Shown here in pieces: positions 18,116 to 26,897 of a stretch of 64,000 bases of DNA (position 1 is the stretch's first letter; each line of letters begins with the position of its first letter). The notes beneath the pieces were generated by a model. That model was not told the origin of the DNA. It saw only the letters and a list, made by a program, of their open reading frames with translations, and made no database searches. Position numbers and translations under genes: made by a program. This DNA comes from JAWWPG01 sp033850885. Lineage in GTDB: Bacteria; Actinomycetota; Actinomycetes; Propionibacteriales; Nocardioidaceae. The DNA lies in NCBI GenBank assembly GCA_033850885.1, contig JAWWPG010000021.1, positions 112,668 to 176,667 on the forward strand, given 5' to 3'.

Positions 18116-18915
18116 TCCATGCACAGTGTGGCACGCGGGAATGCCTGCAGCCGCATCTTGCCGATGGGCCTGCCGCAGGACTCGCACACCCCATAGGTGC
18201 CGTCGTCGATCCGGGCGATCGCCTCCTTGACGAGGACGAGGTTGTCCCGCGCGTTCCTCGCCATCGACATCTCGTGGTCGCGCTCGAACGTGTTCGAGCC
18301 AACGTCCGCCTGGTCGTGGCCCGCCCCCTCGCCGCCCTCGCGCAACAGGTGCCCGATCTCCTCCTCGACGGCGGAGATCTCGATCTCGAGCCGGTCCTCG
18401 TCACTTTGCAGCAGCGCTCTGACCTCGGCGATCTCCTGAGCGGTCCACGGTCGTTCCCCCGTGCGAACCGCCAGCGTGATGGCGGACTTGCGGGCGCGTG
18501 CCTGGCCGGCCTCTTTAACCGGCGCGGAGGTCTTGGCCGAGCCGCTGGTCTTCTTCGCGCTGGTCTTGTTCGCTGGAGCCTTCTTGGCTGCGGTCTTCTT
18601 CGCAGGGGTCTTCTTCGCAGGGGTCTTCTTCGCCGGGATCTTGTTGGCGGTGGTCTTGTTGGCGGTGGTCTTCTTCGGGGTGGTCTTCTTCGCCGGAGCC
18701 TGCTTCGAGGGGGTGCTCCTCGTCGAAGCCCGTGCGCCGGCTGTCGTCGTCTTGGACGTCGCCGGCTTGGCCGTCGTCTTGGACGTCGCCGGCTTGGCCC
18801 CGGACTTCTTGGCGGTTGTCTTCCTGGCCGGCGACGTGCTCGCGACCGCCTTGCCGGCCGGCTTCTTCGACCGGCCGGCCGCCGCCTTGGTGGCCGGGCT
18901 GTTCTGTGCCGCCAT
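18088..18915 (-). CDS. DksA/TraR zinc-finger protein with long lysine-rich N-terminus
   Basis: A 275-residue protein in two parts. Residues 1-140 are almost wholly Lys, Ala, Thr and Pro, with repeated PAKKT and ATSKTT units resembling histone H1-like or HupB-type tails. Residues 150-275 are a DksA/TraR domain: a coiled-coil (EDRLEIEISAVEEEIGHLL) and a C4 zinc finger at Cys244, Cys247, Cys265 and Cys268. DksA proteins act in the secondary channel of RNA polymerase, while the basic tail suggests nucleic acid binding; both roles are inference here. The ATG has a GAAAGG ribosome site. Confidence 0.88.
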   Translation of the reverse strand: MAAQNSPATKAAAGRSKKPAGKAVASTSPARKTTAKKSGAKPATSKTTAKPATSKTTTAGARASTRSTPSKQAPAKKTTPKKTTANKTTANKIPAKKTPAKKTPAKKTAAKKAPANKTSAKKTSGSAKTSAPVKEAGQARARKSAITLAVRTGERPWTAQEIAEVRALLQSDEDRLEIEISAVEEEIGHLLREGGEGAGHDQADVGSNTFERDHEMSMARNARDNLVLVKEAIARIDDGTYGVCESCGRPIGKMRLQAFPRATLCMECKQRQERR

Positions 18916-18969
18916 CCGAGCAGGCCTTTCTCGCGGAATCGCCGACTTCCTGCGCATTGCAGTGCCGTG

Positions 18970-18998
18970 AGGATAGAGCGTGAACGGCTCCGCTTCAA
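18970..18998 (-). promoter_or_regulatory. predicted promoter of the DksA/TraR-lspA-rluD run
   Basis: Minus strand TTGAAG (18993-18998), a 17-base spacer and TATCCT (18970-18975), 55 bases before the ATG at 18915. The spacing is ideal for a vegetative promoter. It is back to back with the ileS leader promoter. Confidence 0.55.
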
Positions 18999-19065
18999 CG
19001 ACCGCCCCCCGAGGGCCTCGGAAATGACACGGCTTAACCGGGTGAGCCCCTCGTGCGGCGTCGCC

Positions 19066-19071
19066 TAGACT
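19066..19071 (+). promoter_or_regulatory. predicted -10 box of the ileS leader
   Basis: TAGACT, eight or so bases before the likely start of the T-box RNA near 19079. No clear -35 was found (TGAGCC sits at the right distance). Confidence 0.45.
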
Positions 19072-19078
19072 GTGGATG

Positions 19079-19310
19079 CCGTACGGCGAAGATGGGGCCA
19101 TCACCCCGGAGCCGCCGGAAGAACGGTCACCTCGGTGGCTCACTAGAACCGGCCGCGGCAGGCAAGGAAGCGGGCATCGGGCGCCACCGCGGCGACCGGT
19201 CCAAGGAGGGTGGTACCGCGGTACCGGCGAGAGCCGCCGGCGTCGTCCCTTCGTCAAGCTCGGCAACGGCATCGAGGCCGTCACCCGCCGGGGAGCGACG
19301 AGGAGGAGGC
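19079..19310 (+). promoter_or_regulatory. ileS T-box riboswitch (short stem I, translational type)
   Basis: Leader RNA that senses uncharged tRNA-Ile. Its first hairpin is GGGG (19094-19097), loop CCATCA, CCCC (19104-19107). The loop holds ATC at 19100-19102, an isoleucine codon and so the specifier. The T-box core AGGGTGGTACCGCGG is at 19207-19221; its TGGT would pair with the ACCA end of a tRNA with discriminator A. CGTCGTCCCTTCGTC (19241-19255) can pair either back with AAGGAGGG (19203-19210) or forward with the ribosome site AGGAGGAGG (19301-19309), which suggests control of translation instead of termination. No T run follows. Stem I is very short, as in the actinobacterial ileS class. 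The stretch 18916-19078 before it holds only the divergent promoters. Confidence 0.85.
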
Positions 19311-19319
19311 GACAGCGCG

Positions 19320-22300
19320 ATGAGCAGCCAGTACCGGGCGGTACCCGCCCAGGTGGACCTGGTGGAGGTCGAGCACCAGATCCTGCAGCTCTGGCGGGAC
19401 GACGCGACGTTCGCGGCTTCGCTGGCGCAGACCAACGGACGTCCCAGCTGGACGTTCTACGAGGGTCCGCCCACCGCCAACGGCGTACCGGGAGTCCACC
19501 ACGTCGAGGCGCGGGTGTTCAAGGATCTCTTCCCCCGGTTCAAGACGATGCGGGGCTACCACGTTGACCGCAAGGCCGGCTGGGACTGCCAGGGCCTGCA
19601 TGTCGAGGTCGGCGTCGAGAAGGAGCTCGGGCTGTCCGGCAAGAAGTCCATCGAGGAGTACGGGATCGCCAAGTTCAACGCGCGGTGTCGAGCCTCCGTC
19701 GAGCGCCACGTCCACGACTTCGAGGTCATGACCGAGCGGATGGGCTACTGGGTCGACCTCGAGCACGCCTACAAGACGATGGATCCCACCTACATCGAGA
19801 GCGTCTGGTGGTCGCTCAAGCGGATCTTCGACGACGGCCGGCTGTTCGAGGCCCAGCGGGTCTCCCCGTACTGTCCGCGCTGCGAGACCACGCTGTCCGA
19901 CCACGAGCTCGCTCTCGGCTACGAGACCGTCACGGACCCCTCGGTGTACGTCCGGTTACCCCTGACGTCAGGGCCGCTGGCGGGTAAGGCTGCCCTGCTG
20001 GTCTGGACCACCACGCCCTGGACGCTCGTGTCCAACACCGCGGTGGCCGTCAACCCCGCCGTCGACTACGTGGTCGCCACCAACGGCTCCGAGACGGTGG
20101 TCGTCGCCGAGCCCCTGTTCGACTCGGTGCTCGGGGACGGTTGGCGGGTCGTGTCGTCGTACCCCGGCACGCAGATGGAGAGGTGGACGTACCAGCGTCC
20201 CCTCGATCTCGTCGACTTCCCCACACCCGCCCACTACGTGGTCCTTGCGGACTACGTCACCACCGACGACGGGACCGGACTGGTCCACCAGTCACCCGCG
20301 TTCGGACCCGAGGATCTGGAGGTGGCCCGCGCGTACGGTCTGCCGGTCGTCAACCCGGTGCTGGGCAACGGCCGGTTCGCCGACGACGTCGCGCTGGTCG
20401 GTGGCCAGTTCTTCAAGCATGCTGACGCGGACCTGGTGCGGGAGCTGGAGCGGCGTGGAGCGCTGTTCAGGCATCTCGCCTACGAGCACTCCTACCCGCA
20501 CTGCTGGCGCTGCCACACGCCCTTGCTGTACTACGCGTTGCCCGCCTGGTACGTCAGGACGACCGACGTCAAGGAAGCCCTGTTGCGGGAGAACGAACGG
20601 ACGAGCTGGTACCCGGAGACGATCAAGTGGGGCCGGTTCGGCGACTGGCTGCGCAACAACGTCGACTGGTCACTGTCCCGGACCCGGTTCTGGGGAACGC
20701 CGTTGCCGATCTGGCGTTGCGAGGCGGGGCATCTCACCTGCGTCGGCTCGCTGGCCGAGCTGGGCGAGCTGGCCGGGCACGACCTGGGCGCCCTCGACCC
20801 GCATCGGCCGTACGTCGACGACGTCACCTTCGCCTGCCCTCAGTCGTCCGGTGACGACGCGGGCGAGGTCTGCCGCACCGAGGCGCGGCGGGTCAGCGAG
20901 GTCATCGACGCCTGGTACGACTCCGGGTCGATGCCCTTCGCCCAGTGGGGGTATCCGTACGCCGAAGGCTCGCGCGCGCAGTTCGAGGCCGCCTACCCCG
21001 CCCACTTCATCTGCGAGGCGATCGACCAGACCCGCGGATGGTTCTACTCGTTGATGGCCATCGGCACGCTCCTGTTCGACAGGTCGGCGTACGAGAACGT
21101 CGTCTGCCTGGGCCACCTGATGGCCGAGGACGGGCGCAAGATGTCCAAGCACCTGGGCAACATCGTGGAACCGATGCCGTTGATGGAGGAGTACGGAGCC
21201 GACGCCTTGAGGTGGTTCATGGCCGCCTCCGGGTCGCCCTTGGCCGCCCGCCGGATCGGGCCGACGGTGCTCCAGGAGATCGTCCGCAAGGTGCTGCTCA
21301 CGTACTGGAACACGGTCGCCTTCCACGCCCTCTACGCGCGCGCCAACGGATGGGGGCCCGCGGACGGCGGGCCGCCGGTTGCGGAGCGGCCGGTCCTCGA
21401 CCGGTGGCTGGTGTCCAGCCGGAACCGGCTGGTCCGTGAGGTCACCGCCGCGCTGGAGGGCTTCGACACACAGCGCGCCGGGCAGCTGCTCAGCGGCTTC
21501 GTCGACGAGCTGTCGAACTGGTACGTCAGGCGGTCTCGGCGACGCTTCTGGGAGGGTGACGCATCCGCGCTGGTGACGCTCCACGAGACGTTGGATGTCC
21601 TCACCCGGCTGCTTGCGCCACTTGTCCCGTTCGTCAGTGAACGCGTCTGGCAGGACCTGCGAGTCGCCTCCGACGGGTCCGCGCCGCCCTCGGTCCATCT
21701 GGCGCAGTGGCCGTCGTACGACGAGAACCTCATCGACGACTCCCTGGAGGCCGCCACCCAGCTCGCCCGCAGGCTGGTCGAGCTCGGCAGGTCGGCACGC
21801 GCCGAGGCGAAGGTGCGGACCCGTCAGCCGTTGCGGCGTGCGCTCGTCTCCTCCGGCGCGCGGGCCACGTTGAGCGATGATCTCGCGGCAGAGGTCGCCG
21901 CCGAGCTCAACATCGGCACGCTCGAGTCGTTCACGTCCGCGGGAGACCTGGTCGACCATCTCGCCAAGGGCAACTTCCGCAACCTGGGCAGGCGGTTCGG
22001 CAAGCGGACCCAAGTGGTCGCTCGGGCCATCGAGGCGGCCGACGCGTCCAGGCTCGCCGCCGAGCTAGCCGCCGACGGCCGTACGACCGTGGAGGCGGAC
22101 GACGTCGTCGAGCTCACGGCGGACGACGTGATCCTCTCCGAGCGCCCCCGCGAGGGCTGGTCGGTGGTGAACGAGCACGGGGAGACGATCGCGCTGGACC
22201 TGCACCTCACCCCCGAGCTGGTGCGCGCGGGGCTGGCCCGCGAAGTGGTCCGCCTCGTCCAGGAGGCGCGCAAGACCAGCGGCCTGCAGGTAACCGACCG

Positions 22301-22478
22301 GATCAGGCTGCAGTGGTCGGCGGGCGGCGACCTCGCGGAGGCAGTCCGGGAGCACGCCGCGCTGATCGCCTCGGAGGTGCTGGCGGTGGAGATGTCGGAG
22401 GCGGTCGACGAGGCGGCGGCTGCGGCGTGGGCCCGGGACGAGGATCTCGAGTTCGCGTTCGCGGTGACGAGGGCCTGA
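19320..22478 (+). CDS. ileS: isoleucyl-tRNA synthetase (IleRS2 type with GVHH signature)
   Basis: Charges tRNA-Ile. The protein has 1052 residues from the ATG at 19320, which follows an AGGAGGAGG ribosome site. It belongs to the eukaryote-like IleRS2 clade by GPPTANGVPGVHH and KMSKH (607-611). The class I HIGH signature is replaced by Gly58-Val59-His60-His61, that is GxHH instead of HxGH. The CP1 editing domain is present in the middle (WTTTPWTLVSNTAVAVNP and later DYVTTDDGTGLVHQSPAFG, each shorter here than 20 in its core). The usual anticodon-binding domain follows. Expression is controlled by the T-box upstream. It is convergent with the division-cluster gene wag31, 20 bases away. Confidence 0.96.
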   Translation: MSSQYRAVPAQVDLVEVEHQILQLWRDDATFAASLAQTNGRPSWTFYEGPPTANGVPGVHHVEARVFKDLFPRFKTMRGYHVDRKAGWDCQGLHVEVGVEKELGLSGKKSIEEYGIAKFNARCRASVERHVHDFEVMTERMGYWVDLEHAYKTMDPTYIESVWWSLKRIFDDGRLFEAQRVSPYCPRCETTLSDHELALGYETVTDPSVYVRLPLTSGPLAGKAALLVWTTTPWTLVSNTAVAVNPAVDYVVATNGSETVVVAEPLFDSVLGDGWRVVSSYPGTQMERWTYQRPLDLVDFPTPAHYVVLADYVTTDDGTGLVHQSPAFGPEDLEVARAYGLPVVNPVLGNGRFADDVALVGGQFFKHADADLVRELERRGALFRHLAYEHSYPHCWRCHTPLLYYALPAWYVRTTDVKEALLRENERTSWYPETIKWGRFGDWLRNNVDWSLSRTRFWGTPLPIWRCEAGHLTCVGSLAELGELAGHDLGALDPHRPYVDDVTFACPQSSGDDAGEVCRTEARRVSEVIDAWYDSGSMPFAQWGYPYAEGSRAQFEAAYPAHFICEAIDQTRGWFYSLMAIGTLLFDRSAYENVVCLGHLMAEDGRKMSKHLGNIVEPMPLMEEYGADALRWFMAASGSPLAARRIGPTVLQEIVRKVLLTYWNTVAFHALYARANGWGPADGGPPVAERPVLDRWLVSSRNRLVREVTAALEGFDTQRAGQLLSGFVDELSNWYVRRSRRRFWEGDASALVTLHETLDVLTRLLAPLVPFVSERVWQDLRVASDGSAPPSVHLAQWPSYDENLIDDSLEAATQLARRLVELGRSARAEAKVRTRQPLRRALVSSGARATLSDDLAAEVAAELNIGTLESFTSAGDLVDHLAKGNFRNLGRRFGKRTQVVARAIEAADASRLAAELAADGRTTVEADDVVELTADDVILSERPREGWSVVNEHGETIALDLHLTPELVRAGLAREVVRLVQEARKTSGLQVTDRIRLQWSAGGDLAEAVREHAALIASEVLAVEMSEAVDEAAAAAWARDEDLEFAFAVTRA

Positions 22479-22498
22479 ACGACCCCGGCCGTTGCGTG

Positions 22499-23188
22499 TC
22501 AGGCGTCCTCGCCGAGGAGCTCGCGAAGCCGCCGCGGCGTCTGCCCGTCGCCCGCGGGGGTCAGCGGAACGTCGCCGTCACCCGCGCCGTCCAGGGCTTT
22601 CAGCTGTGCCTCGAAGTAGCCCTTGAGCCGGCCGCGGTACTCGCGCTCGAACGTGCGCAGGTCCTCCAGCTCACGCGAGAGGGCGTCCTTGTCCTGCTCG
22701 AGGGCACCGAGAAGGCGGGTGCGACGTTCGCTGGTCTCGGAGTCGAGGCTCTCCGAGCGGGTACGGGCATCCGCCTCCACCCGCTCGGCGTTGGACCTCG
22801 CCTCGTTCTCGAGCCGTTCCGCGCTCGTTTGGGCCTCTTCGAGAATCCTGGTGGCCTCGTCCCTCGCCTCGGTGACGAGCTGGTCGGCGTTGGTCGTGGC
22901 CAGCTCGAGCAGCCGGGCGGCGGCTCTCGCTGCCTCCGGCACCGAGGCGATGGCGGGCAGCGGCGGGCTCCCGGCGGAAGGCGAGCCGGTCTCCGCCGGC
23001 GAGGCACCCGATGCTCCGCCGGAAACCGTGTCCAGCTTCGTGCGCAGCTCCTCGTTGTCCTGGTGGAGGCGAAGCAGCTCCTGTTCGATCTCGTCGAGGA
23101 ACTGGTCGACCTCCCCCATGTCGTATCCCTCGCGAAGGCGGACAGGCGTGAACGTCTTCTGCTGCACGTCCTCGGGAGTCAACGGCAT
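22499..23188 (-). CDS. wag31: DivIVA/Wag31 polar growth protein
   Basis: Coiled-coil protein that marks curved membrane at poles and septa and directs peptidoglycan synthesis. It has 229 residues. The N-terminal DivIVA domain reads LTPEDVQQKTFTPVRLREGY then DMGEVDQFLDEIEQELLRLH. A Gly/Ser/Pro linker (about 70-95) separates it from a second long coiled-coil (about 100-200). I chose the ATG at 23188, which has a GAGGTGA ribosome site. It ends the dcw-linked run after yggT, as in mycobacteria and Streptomyces. Confidence 0.93.
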   Translation of the reverse strand: MPLTPEDVQQKTFTPVRLREGYDMGEVDQFLDEIEQELLRLHQDNEELRTKLDTVSGGASGASPAETGSPSAGSPPLPAIASVPEAARAAARLLELATTNADQLVTEARDEATRILEEAQTSAERLENEARSNAERVEADARTRSESLDSETSERRTRLLGALEQDKDALSRELEDLRTFEREYRGRLKGYFEAQLKALDGAGDGDVPLTPAGDGQTPRRLRELLGEDA

Positions 23189-23293
23189 CGATTCACCTCG
23201 GCTGGTCGGCTTGGGGGCTGATCTGCTGAACGACAACGCTACCGTCTCCCCTGCACGGCGAGGAACCGTCTCGACGTCGATGCGACTCGACGA

Positions 23294-23590
23294 TCACGCC
23301 TGCAGCAGCAGGTTCCGGTTCAGGATCAGCAGCACGTAGCAGACCAGCAGCACGATGAGGATGGACAGGTCGAGGGCCATCCCGCCCAAACGCAGCGGAG
23401 GCACCAGCCGACGGACGAGTCGCATCGGTGGGTCGGTGAGCGAGTACACGACCTCGAGGATGACCAGGACCGGCCCGCGGGGTTGCCAGGAGTGGGCGAA
23501 CATCTGCACCCAGTCGGCGACCAGACGTGCGAGCAGCAACACGATGTAGAACCAGAGCAACAGTTCGAGAATGCTGCCGACGACCACCAC
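23294..23590 (-). CDS. YggT family membrane protein
   Basis: A 98-residue protein with two or three membrane helices of the YggT family. The middle motif LEVVYSLTDPPMRLVRRLVP is the family signature. It lies between sepF and wag31, its conserved place in Gram-positive division clusters. Its role in division or osmotic tolerance is not settled. Confidence 0.9.
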   Translation of the reverse strand: MVVVGSILELLLWFYIVLLLARLVADWVQMFAHSWQPRGPVLVILEVVYSLTDPPMRLVRRLVPPLRLGGMALDLSILIVLLVCYVLLILNRNLLLQA

Positions 23591-23678
23591 TCAGGAAGCC
23601 TATCTGTCCGGGCCAAGCCGGAACCCACGCAGGAATCGCTGCCGGCCGGACCCGGAAGGACGCGGCCGGCAGCGGGCG

Positions 23679-24176
23679 TCAGCTCTGGTTGAAGAAGCCG
23701 CCCTCCGCGATCAGGGCCTTGTCCTCGGCGGCCACGGTCACGTTCGGCGGCGAGAGCAGGAACACCTTGTTGGTGACGCGCTCGATCGATCCCCGGACGG
23801 CGAAGACGAGACCGGCCGAGAAGTCGACCAGGCGCTTCGCGTCGCTGTCGTCCATCTCCGACAGGTTCATGATCACCGGGATGCCCTCGCGGAAGTGCTC
23901 CCCGATCGTCCGTGCCTCGTTGTAGTTGCGGGGATGCAGGGTCGTGATGCGGGAGAGCTCGGCGACCCGCGACGCGGCGGCGGCCGTCGGGGCCGGCCTC
24001 CGCCGCTCGGAGATCGAGGCGACCGGCGCCTCACCGATGCGGCTGACGGGTTGCACCGGACGGGCGGACGATGGCCGCGTCGGCTCGGGCTCGTCGTCTG
24101 CGTAGTCGTCCTCGTAGCGGTCAGAGTCCTCGAGCAGTCCGAGGTAGACACCGACCTTGCGCATTGCACCCGCCAT
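23679..24176 (-). CDS. sepF: cell division protein SepF
   Basis: Membrane-binding partner that tethers FtsZ where FtsA is missing. It has 165 residues. The N-terminal amphipathic membrane anchor is MAGAMRKVGVYLGLLED, then an acidic and Pro-rich linker (20-75) and the SepF core (about 80-165) with PRNYNEARTIGEHFREGIPV, split here as PRNYNEARTIGEHF and REGIPVIMNLSEMDD. I took the ATG at 24176, which has a GGAGG site; an upstream in-frame ATG at 24218 would add 14 residues. No ftsA gene is in the cluster, consistent with SepF as the FtsZ anchor. Confidence 0.94.
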   Translation of the reverse strand: MAGAMRKVGVYLGLLEDSDRYEDDYADDEPEPTRPSSARPVQPVSRIGEAPVASISERRRPAPTAAAASRVAELSRITTLHPRNYNEARTIGEHFREGIPVIMNLSEMDDSDAKRLVDFSAGLVFAVRGSIERVTNKVFLLSPPNVTVAAEDKALIAEGGFFNQS

Positions 24177-24248
24177 GACGTCGTCGCCTCCGGTCTCGCT
24201 TGTCCGCTTGGCATTCACCCGGGCGTCCCAGGCCCGTCATCGTCGACC

Positions 24249-24959
24249 CTACCGGAGTGGTGGCCGGCTGCCGAGTATCGCGCTACCGACACGCACATGT
24301 GTCGCACCGGCCCTGATGGCCTGCGGGAAGTCCCCGCTCATGCCGGCCGACATGGCGGTCGCCCCCGGGTGTTCGAGGCGGATCTGCCGCCCGAGCTCGG
24401 CCAGTCGGGCGAACGCCTCGGCCGCCGGCTGGCCCGGCGGAGCGACTCCCATCACGCCACCAAGCCGCAGCCCGTCGGTGGCCTCGACGGCATCCGCCAG
24501 AACCGCCAGCTCAGACTCCGCGACGCCGGCGCGTCCCGCATCCGCGCCAGGTGGGTCGAGGCTCACCTGGACCAGGCAGGTGACGACCCGGCCGCTCGAG
24601 TGGGCTCCGACCCCGAGACGTCTGGCAGCCCGCAGGGAGTCGACCGAGTGGACGACGTCGGCGTACGACGCGATCCGAGCCGCCTTGTTGGACTGCAGCT
24701 GTCCGACGAAGTGCCACACCAGATCGAGGTCAGCCAGCTCCGCGGCCTTGCCGGCGGCCTCCGGATGACGGTTCTCGCCGACGTGGCGGACGCCGAGCTC
24801 GCGCAACAGCCGGATGTCGCTGGTGGGGAACGTCTTGGTGACCACGACGAGGGTGACCTCGCCGGGGTCGCGACCGGCGCTGCTGGCGGCCTGCCCGATC
24901 TGGTCCTGCACCTCGCGCAGGTTCGCGTCGATCACCTCCCGACGGGCATCCCCGGTCAT
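24249..24959 (-). CDS. YggS family PLP homeostasis protein
   Basis: A 236-residue PLP-binding protein of the YggS/PROSC/YlmE family, which keeps free pyridoxal phosphate in balance. The PLP lysine is Lys42 in VVVTKTFP. The later motifs HFVGQLQSNKA and MSAGMSGDFPQAI..G.THVRVG are intact. The ATG overlaps the pgeF stop by four bases. Confidence 0.93.
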   Translation of the reverse strand: MTGDARREVIDANLREVQDQIGQAASSAGRDPGEVTLVVVTKTFPTSDIRLLRELGVRHVGENRHPEAAGKAAELADLDLVWHFVGQLQSNKAARIASYADVVHSVDSLRAARRLGVGAHSSGRVVTCLVQVSLDPPGADAGRAGVAESELAVLADAVEATDGLRLGGVMGVAPPGQPAAEAFARLAELGRQIRLEHPGATAMSAGMSGDFPQAIRAGATHVRVGSAILGSRPPLR

Positions 24960-25705
24960 CCGGGCGATCCCTCGGCGGCTCGGTGCCGGAGTACGACGAG
25001 CCCGCCCAGCCGCCCGGACGCGCCCCCCTGGCGTCGGTAGGAGAACAGGTCGGCGCTCTCGCGCGTGCAGGGGCCGGACTCGTCGACGCGGTCGCAGCCC
25101 CCGCGGACGAGCTGAGCGACCACGGCGGCGCCGATGTCCAGGGCCGGCGTCCCCCAGGTCGTACAGCAGAACGCCGCCGGCACGACATCCGCGACGTCAT
25201 CGCGCATCGCGGCCGGGACCTCGTAGCAGCCGCCACAGATGTGCGGCCCCAGCCATGCTTCGATCCGCTCGGCGCCACAGACCCGCATCGAGCTCAGCGT
25301 CGCCGGCACGACGCCGGCGACGACTCCGAGGCGACCGGCATGGGCGACGGCCACGACGCCCGCGTCCACATCGGCCAGCACCACGGGAACGCAGTCTCCG
25401 ACGGTCACACACAGCGCGACCCCAGGAGTCGTGGTGAGCAGGGCATCACATCTGGGCGAGGACGACCCGAGGCGGTCGACCTGCGCGACCTCGGCACCGT
25501 GAGTCTGGTGCATGGTGACGAAGCCCTCGACGTCGAAAGCCTTTGCCAGCAAGGCCTTGTTCGTGGCCAGCTCCTGGGTCGCCCCGGCCCGAGCACGGCT
25601 CAGGTCGAGGCTCGCGTAGGTCCCGTCGCTGACCCCTCCCCACCGGTCGGTGAACGCCACCTCGACCGTGTGGCCTCCCTCACGGCGATGCCGACCCGCG
25701 AACAC
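24956..25705 (-). CDS. pgeF: PgeF/YfiH family multicopper-oxidoreductase-like protein
   Basis: A 249-residue laccase-domain protein. In E. coli the homologue edits wrongly built peptidoglycan precursors (UDP-MurNAc-L-Ser corrections); purine nucleoside phosphorylase activity has also been reported for the family. The metal-site motifs MHQTHG, VGDCVPVV, AVAHAGRLG and GPHICGGCYEV are present with their His and Cys residues. The GTG at 25705 lies four bases after the ftsZ stop. Its place between ftsZ and yggS is standard in actinobacteria and fits a cell-wall quality role. Confidence 0.9.
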   Translation of the reverse strand: MFAGRHRREGGHTVEVAFTDRWGGVSDGTYASLDLSRARAGATQELATNKALLAKAFDVEGFVTMHQTHGAEVAQVDRLGSSSPRCDALLTTTPGVALCVTVGDCVPVVLADVDAGVVAVAHAGRLGVVAGVVPATLSSMRVCGAERIEAWLGPHICGGCYEVPAAMRDDVADVVPAAFCCTTWGTPALDIGAAVVAQLVRGGCDRVDESGPCTRESADLFSYRRQGGASGRLGGLVVLRHRAAEGSPG

Positions 25706-25709
25706 CCGG

Positions 25710-26897
25710 TTACTTCAAGAAGTCCGGGACGTCGAGGTCCTCGTTGTCGTCGAAGGTGATCGGACGCGGCTGGCGGGCCGGAGCGCTTCCCGCTGCGGCC
25801 GCCGGCTGCGCCGGGATCGCACCGGGCTGGCCCGCCGCGGCGGCGGACTGGCCCTGGGTCCCGGCCGAACCCGCGCCAGCGGACGACGACTGGCTCGGTG
25901 CGACCGGGTCGCGCCGCAGGGCGGACTGGCTCTGGTCGCGTCGCTTGGGCATCCCGCCGTCGAACCCGGCGGCGATCACCGTGACCCGGACCTCGTCACC
26001 CAGAGCGTCGTCGATCACCGCGCCGAAGATGATGTTCGCCTCGGCGTGGGCGGCCTGTGAGACCAGGGCCGCCGCCTCGTTGATCTCGAAGAGCCCGAGG
26101 TCGGAGCCACCGGAGATCGACAGCAGCACCCCGTGGGCACCTTCGATGGACGCCTCCAGCAGCGGGCTCGACACGGCCATCTCGGCGGCCACGACGGCGC
26201 GGTCCTCCCCGTTCGCCCGCCCGATGCCCATCAAGGCCGAGCCGGCGTTCGACATCACCGACTTGACGTCAGCGAAGTCGAGGTTGATCAGACCTGGCGT
26301 GGTGATCAGGTCGGTGATGCCCGAGACTCCCTGCAGCAGCACCTGGTCGGCTTGCTTGAAGGCGTCGAGAACGGAGACACTGCGGTCCGAGATCGACAGC
26401 AACCGGTCGTTGGGGATCACGATCAGCGTGTCGACCTCCTCGCGAAGGCCGGCGATCCCCTCCTCGGCCTGGTTGGCGCGGCGTCGGCCTTCGAACGCGA
26501 ATGGGCGCGTGACGACGCCGATCGTCAACGCTCCAAGGGACCTCGCGATCCGGGCCACCACGGGTGCGCCACCGGTTCCGGTGCCGCCGCCTTCGCCGGC
26601 CGTGACGAAGACCATGTCCGCCCCCTTGAGGACCTCCTCGATCTCCTCCGCGTGGTCCTCGGACGCGCGCGACCCGACCCCGGGGTCCGCGCCGGCCCCC
26701 AGGCCGCGCGTGAGCTCCCGGCCGATGTCGAGCTTGACGTCGGCATCGCTCATCAGGAGAGCCTGGGCGTCGGTGTTGATCGCGATGAACTCGACGCCCT
26801 TGAGTCCGACCTCGATCATTCGGTTGATCGCGTTGACGCCACCCCCGCCAATGCCGACAACCTTGATGACCGCCAGGTAGTTCTGCGGTGCTGCCAC
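25710..26897 (-). CDS. ftsZ: cell division GTPase FtsZ
   Basis: Tubulin-like GTPase that forms the division ring. It has 395 residues from the GTG at 26897 (AAPQNYLAVIKVVGIGGGG). The tubulin signature is GEGGGTGTGGAP, and the T7 loop region has LINLDFADVKSVM. A flexible Pro/Ala/Gln-rich linker (about 320-380) leads to the conserved tail DDNEDLDVPDFLK, which binds SepF. Earlier in-frame codons exist but fall in the regulatory region. It is separated from ftsQ by 381 bases, so it probably has its own promoters. Confidence 0.97.
   Translation of the reverse strand: MAAPQNYLAVIKVVGIGGGGVNAINRMIEVGLKGVEFIAINTDAQALLMSDADVKLDIGRELTRGLGAGADPGVGSRASEDHAEEIEEVLKGADMVFVTAGEGGGTGTGGAPVVARIARSLGALTIGVVTRPFAFEGRRRANQAEEGIAGLREEVDTLIVIPNDRLLSISDRSVSVLDAFKQADQVLLQGVSGITDLITTPGLINLDFADVKSVMSNAGSALMGIGRANGEDRAVVAAEMAVSSPLLEASIEGAHGVLLSISGGSDLGLFEINEAAALVSQAAHAEANIIFGAVIDDALGDEVRVTVIAAGFDGGMPKRRDQSQSALRRDPVAPSQSSSAGAGSAGTQGQSAAAAGQPGAIPAQPAAAAGSAPARQPRPITFDDNEDLDVPDFLK

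Noticed and set aside
18541..18900. Tandem DNA repeats that could be a CRISPR or satellite
   Set aside because: They encode the lysine-rich repeats of the DksA/TraR protein in frame; units are not spaced like CRISPR.
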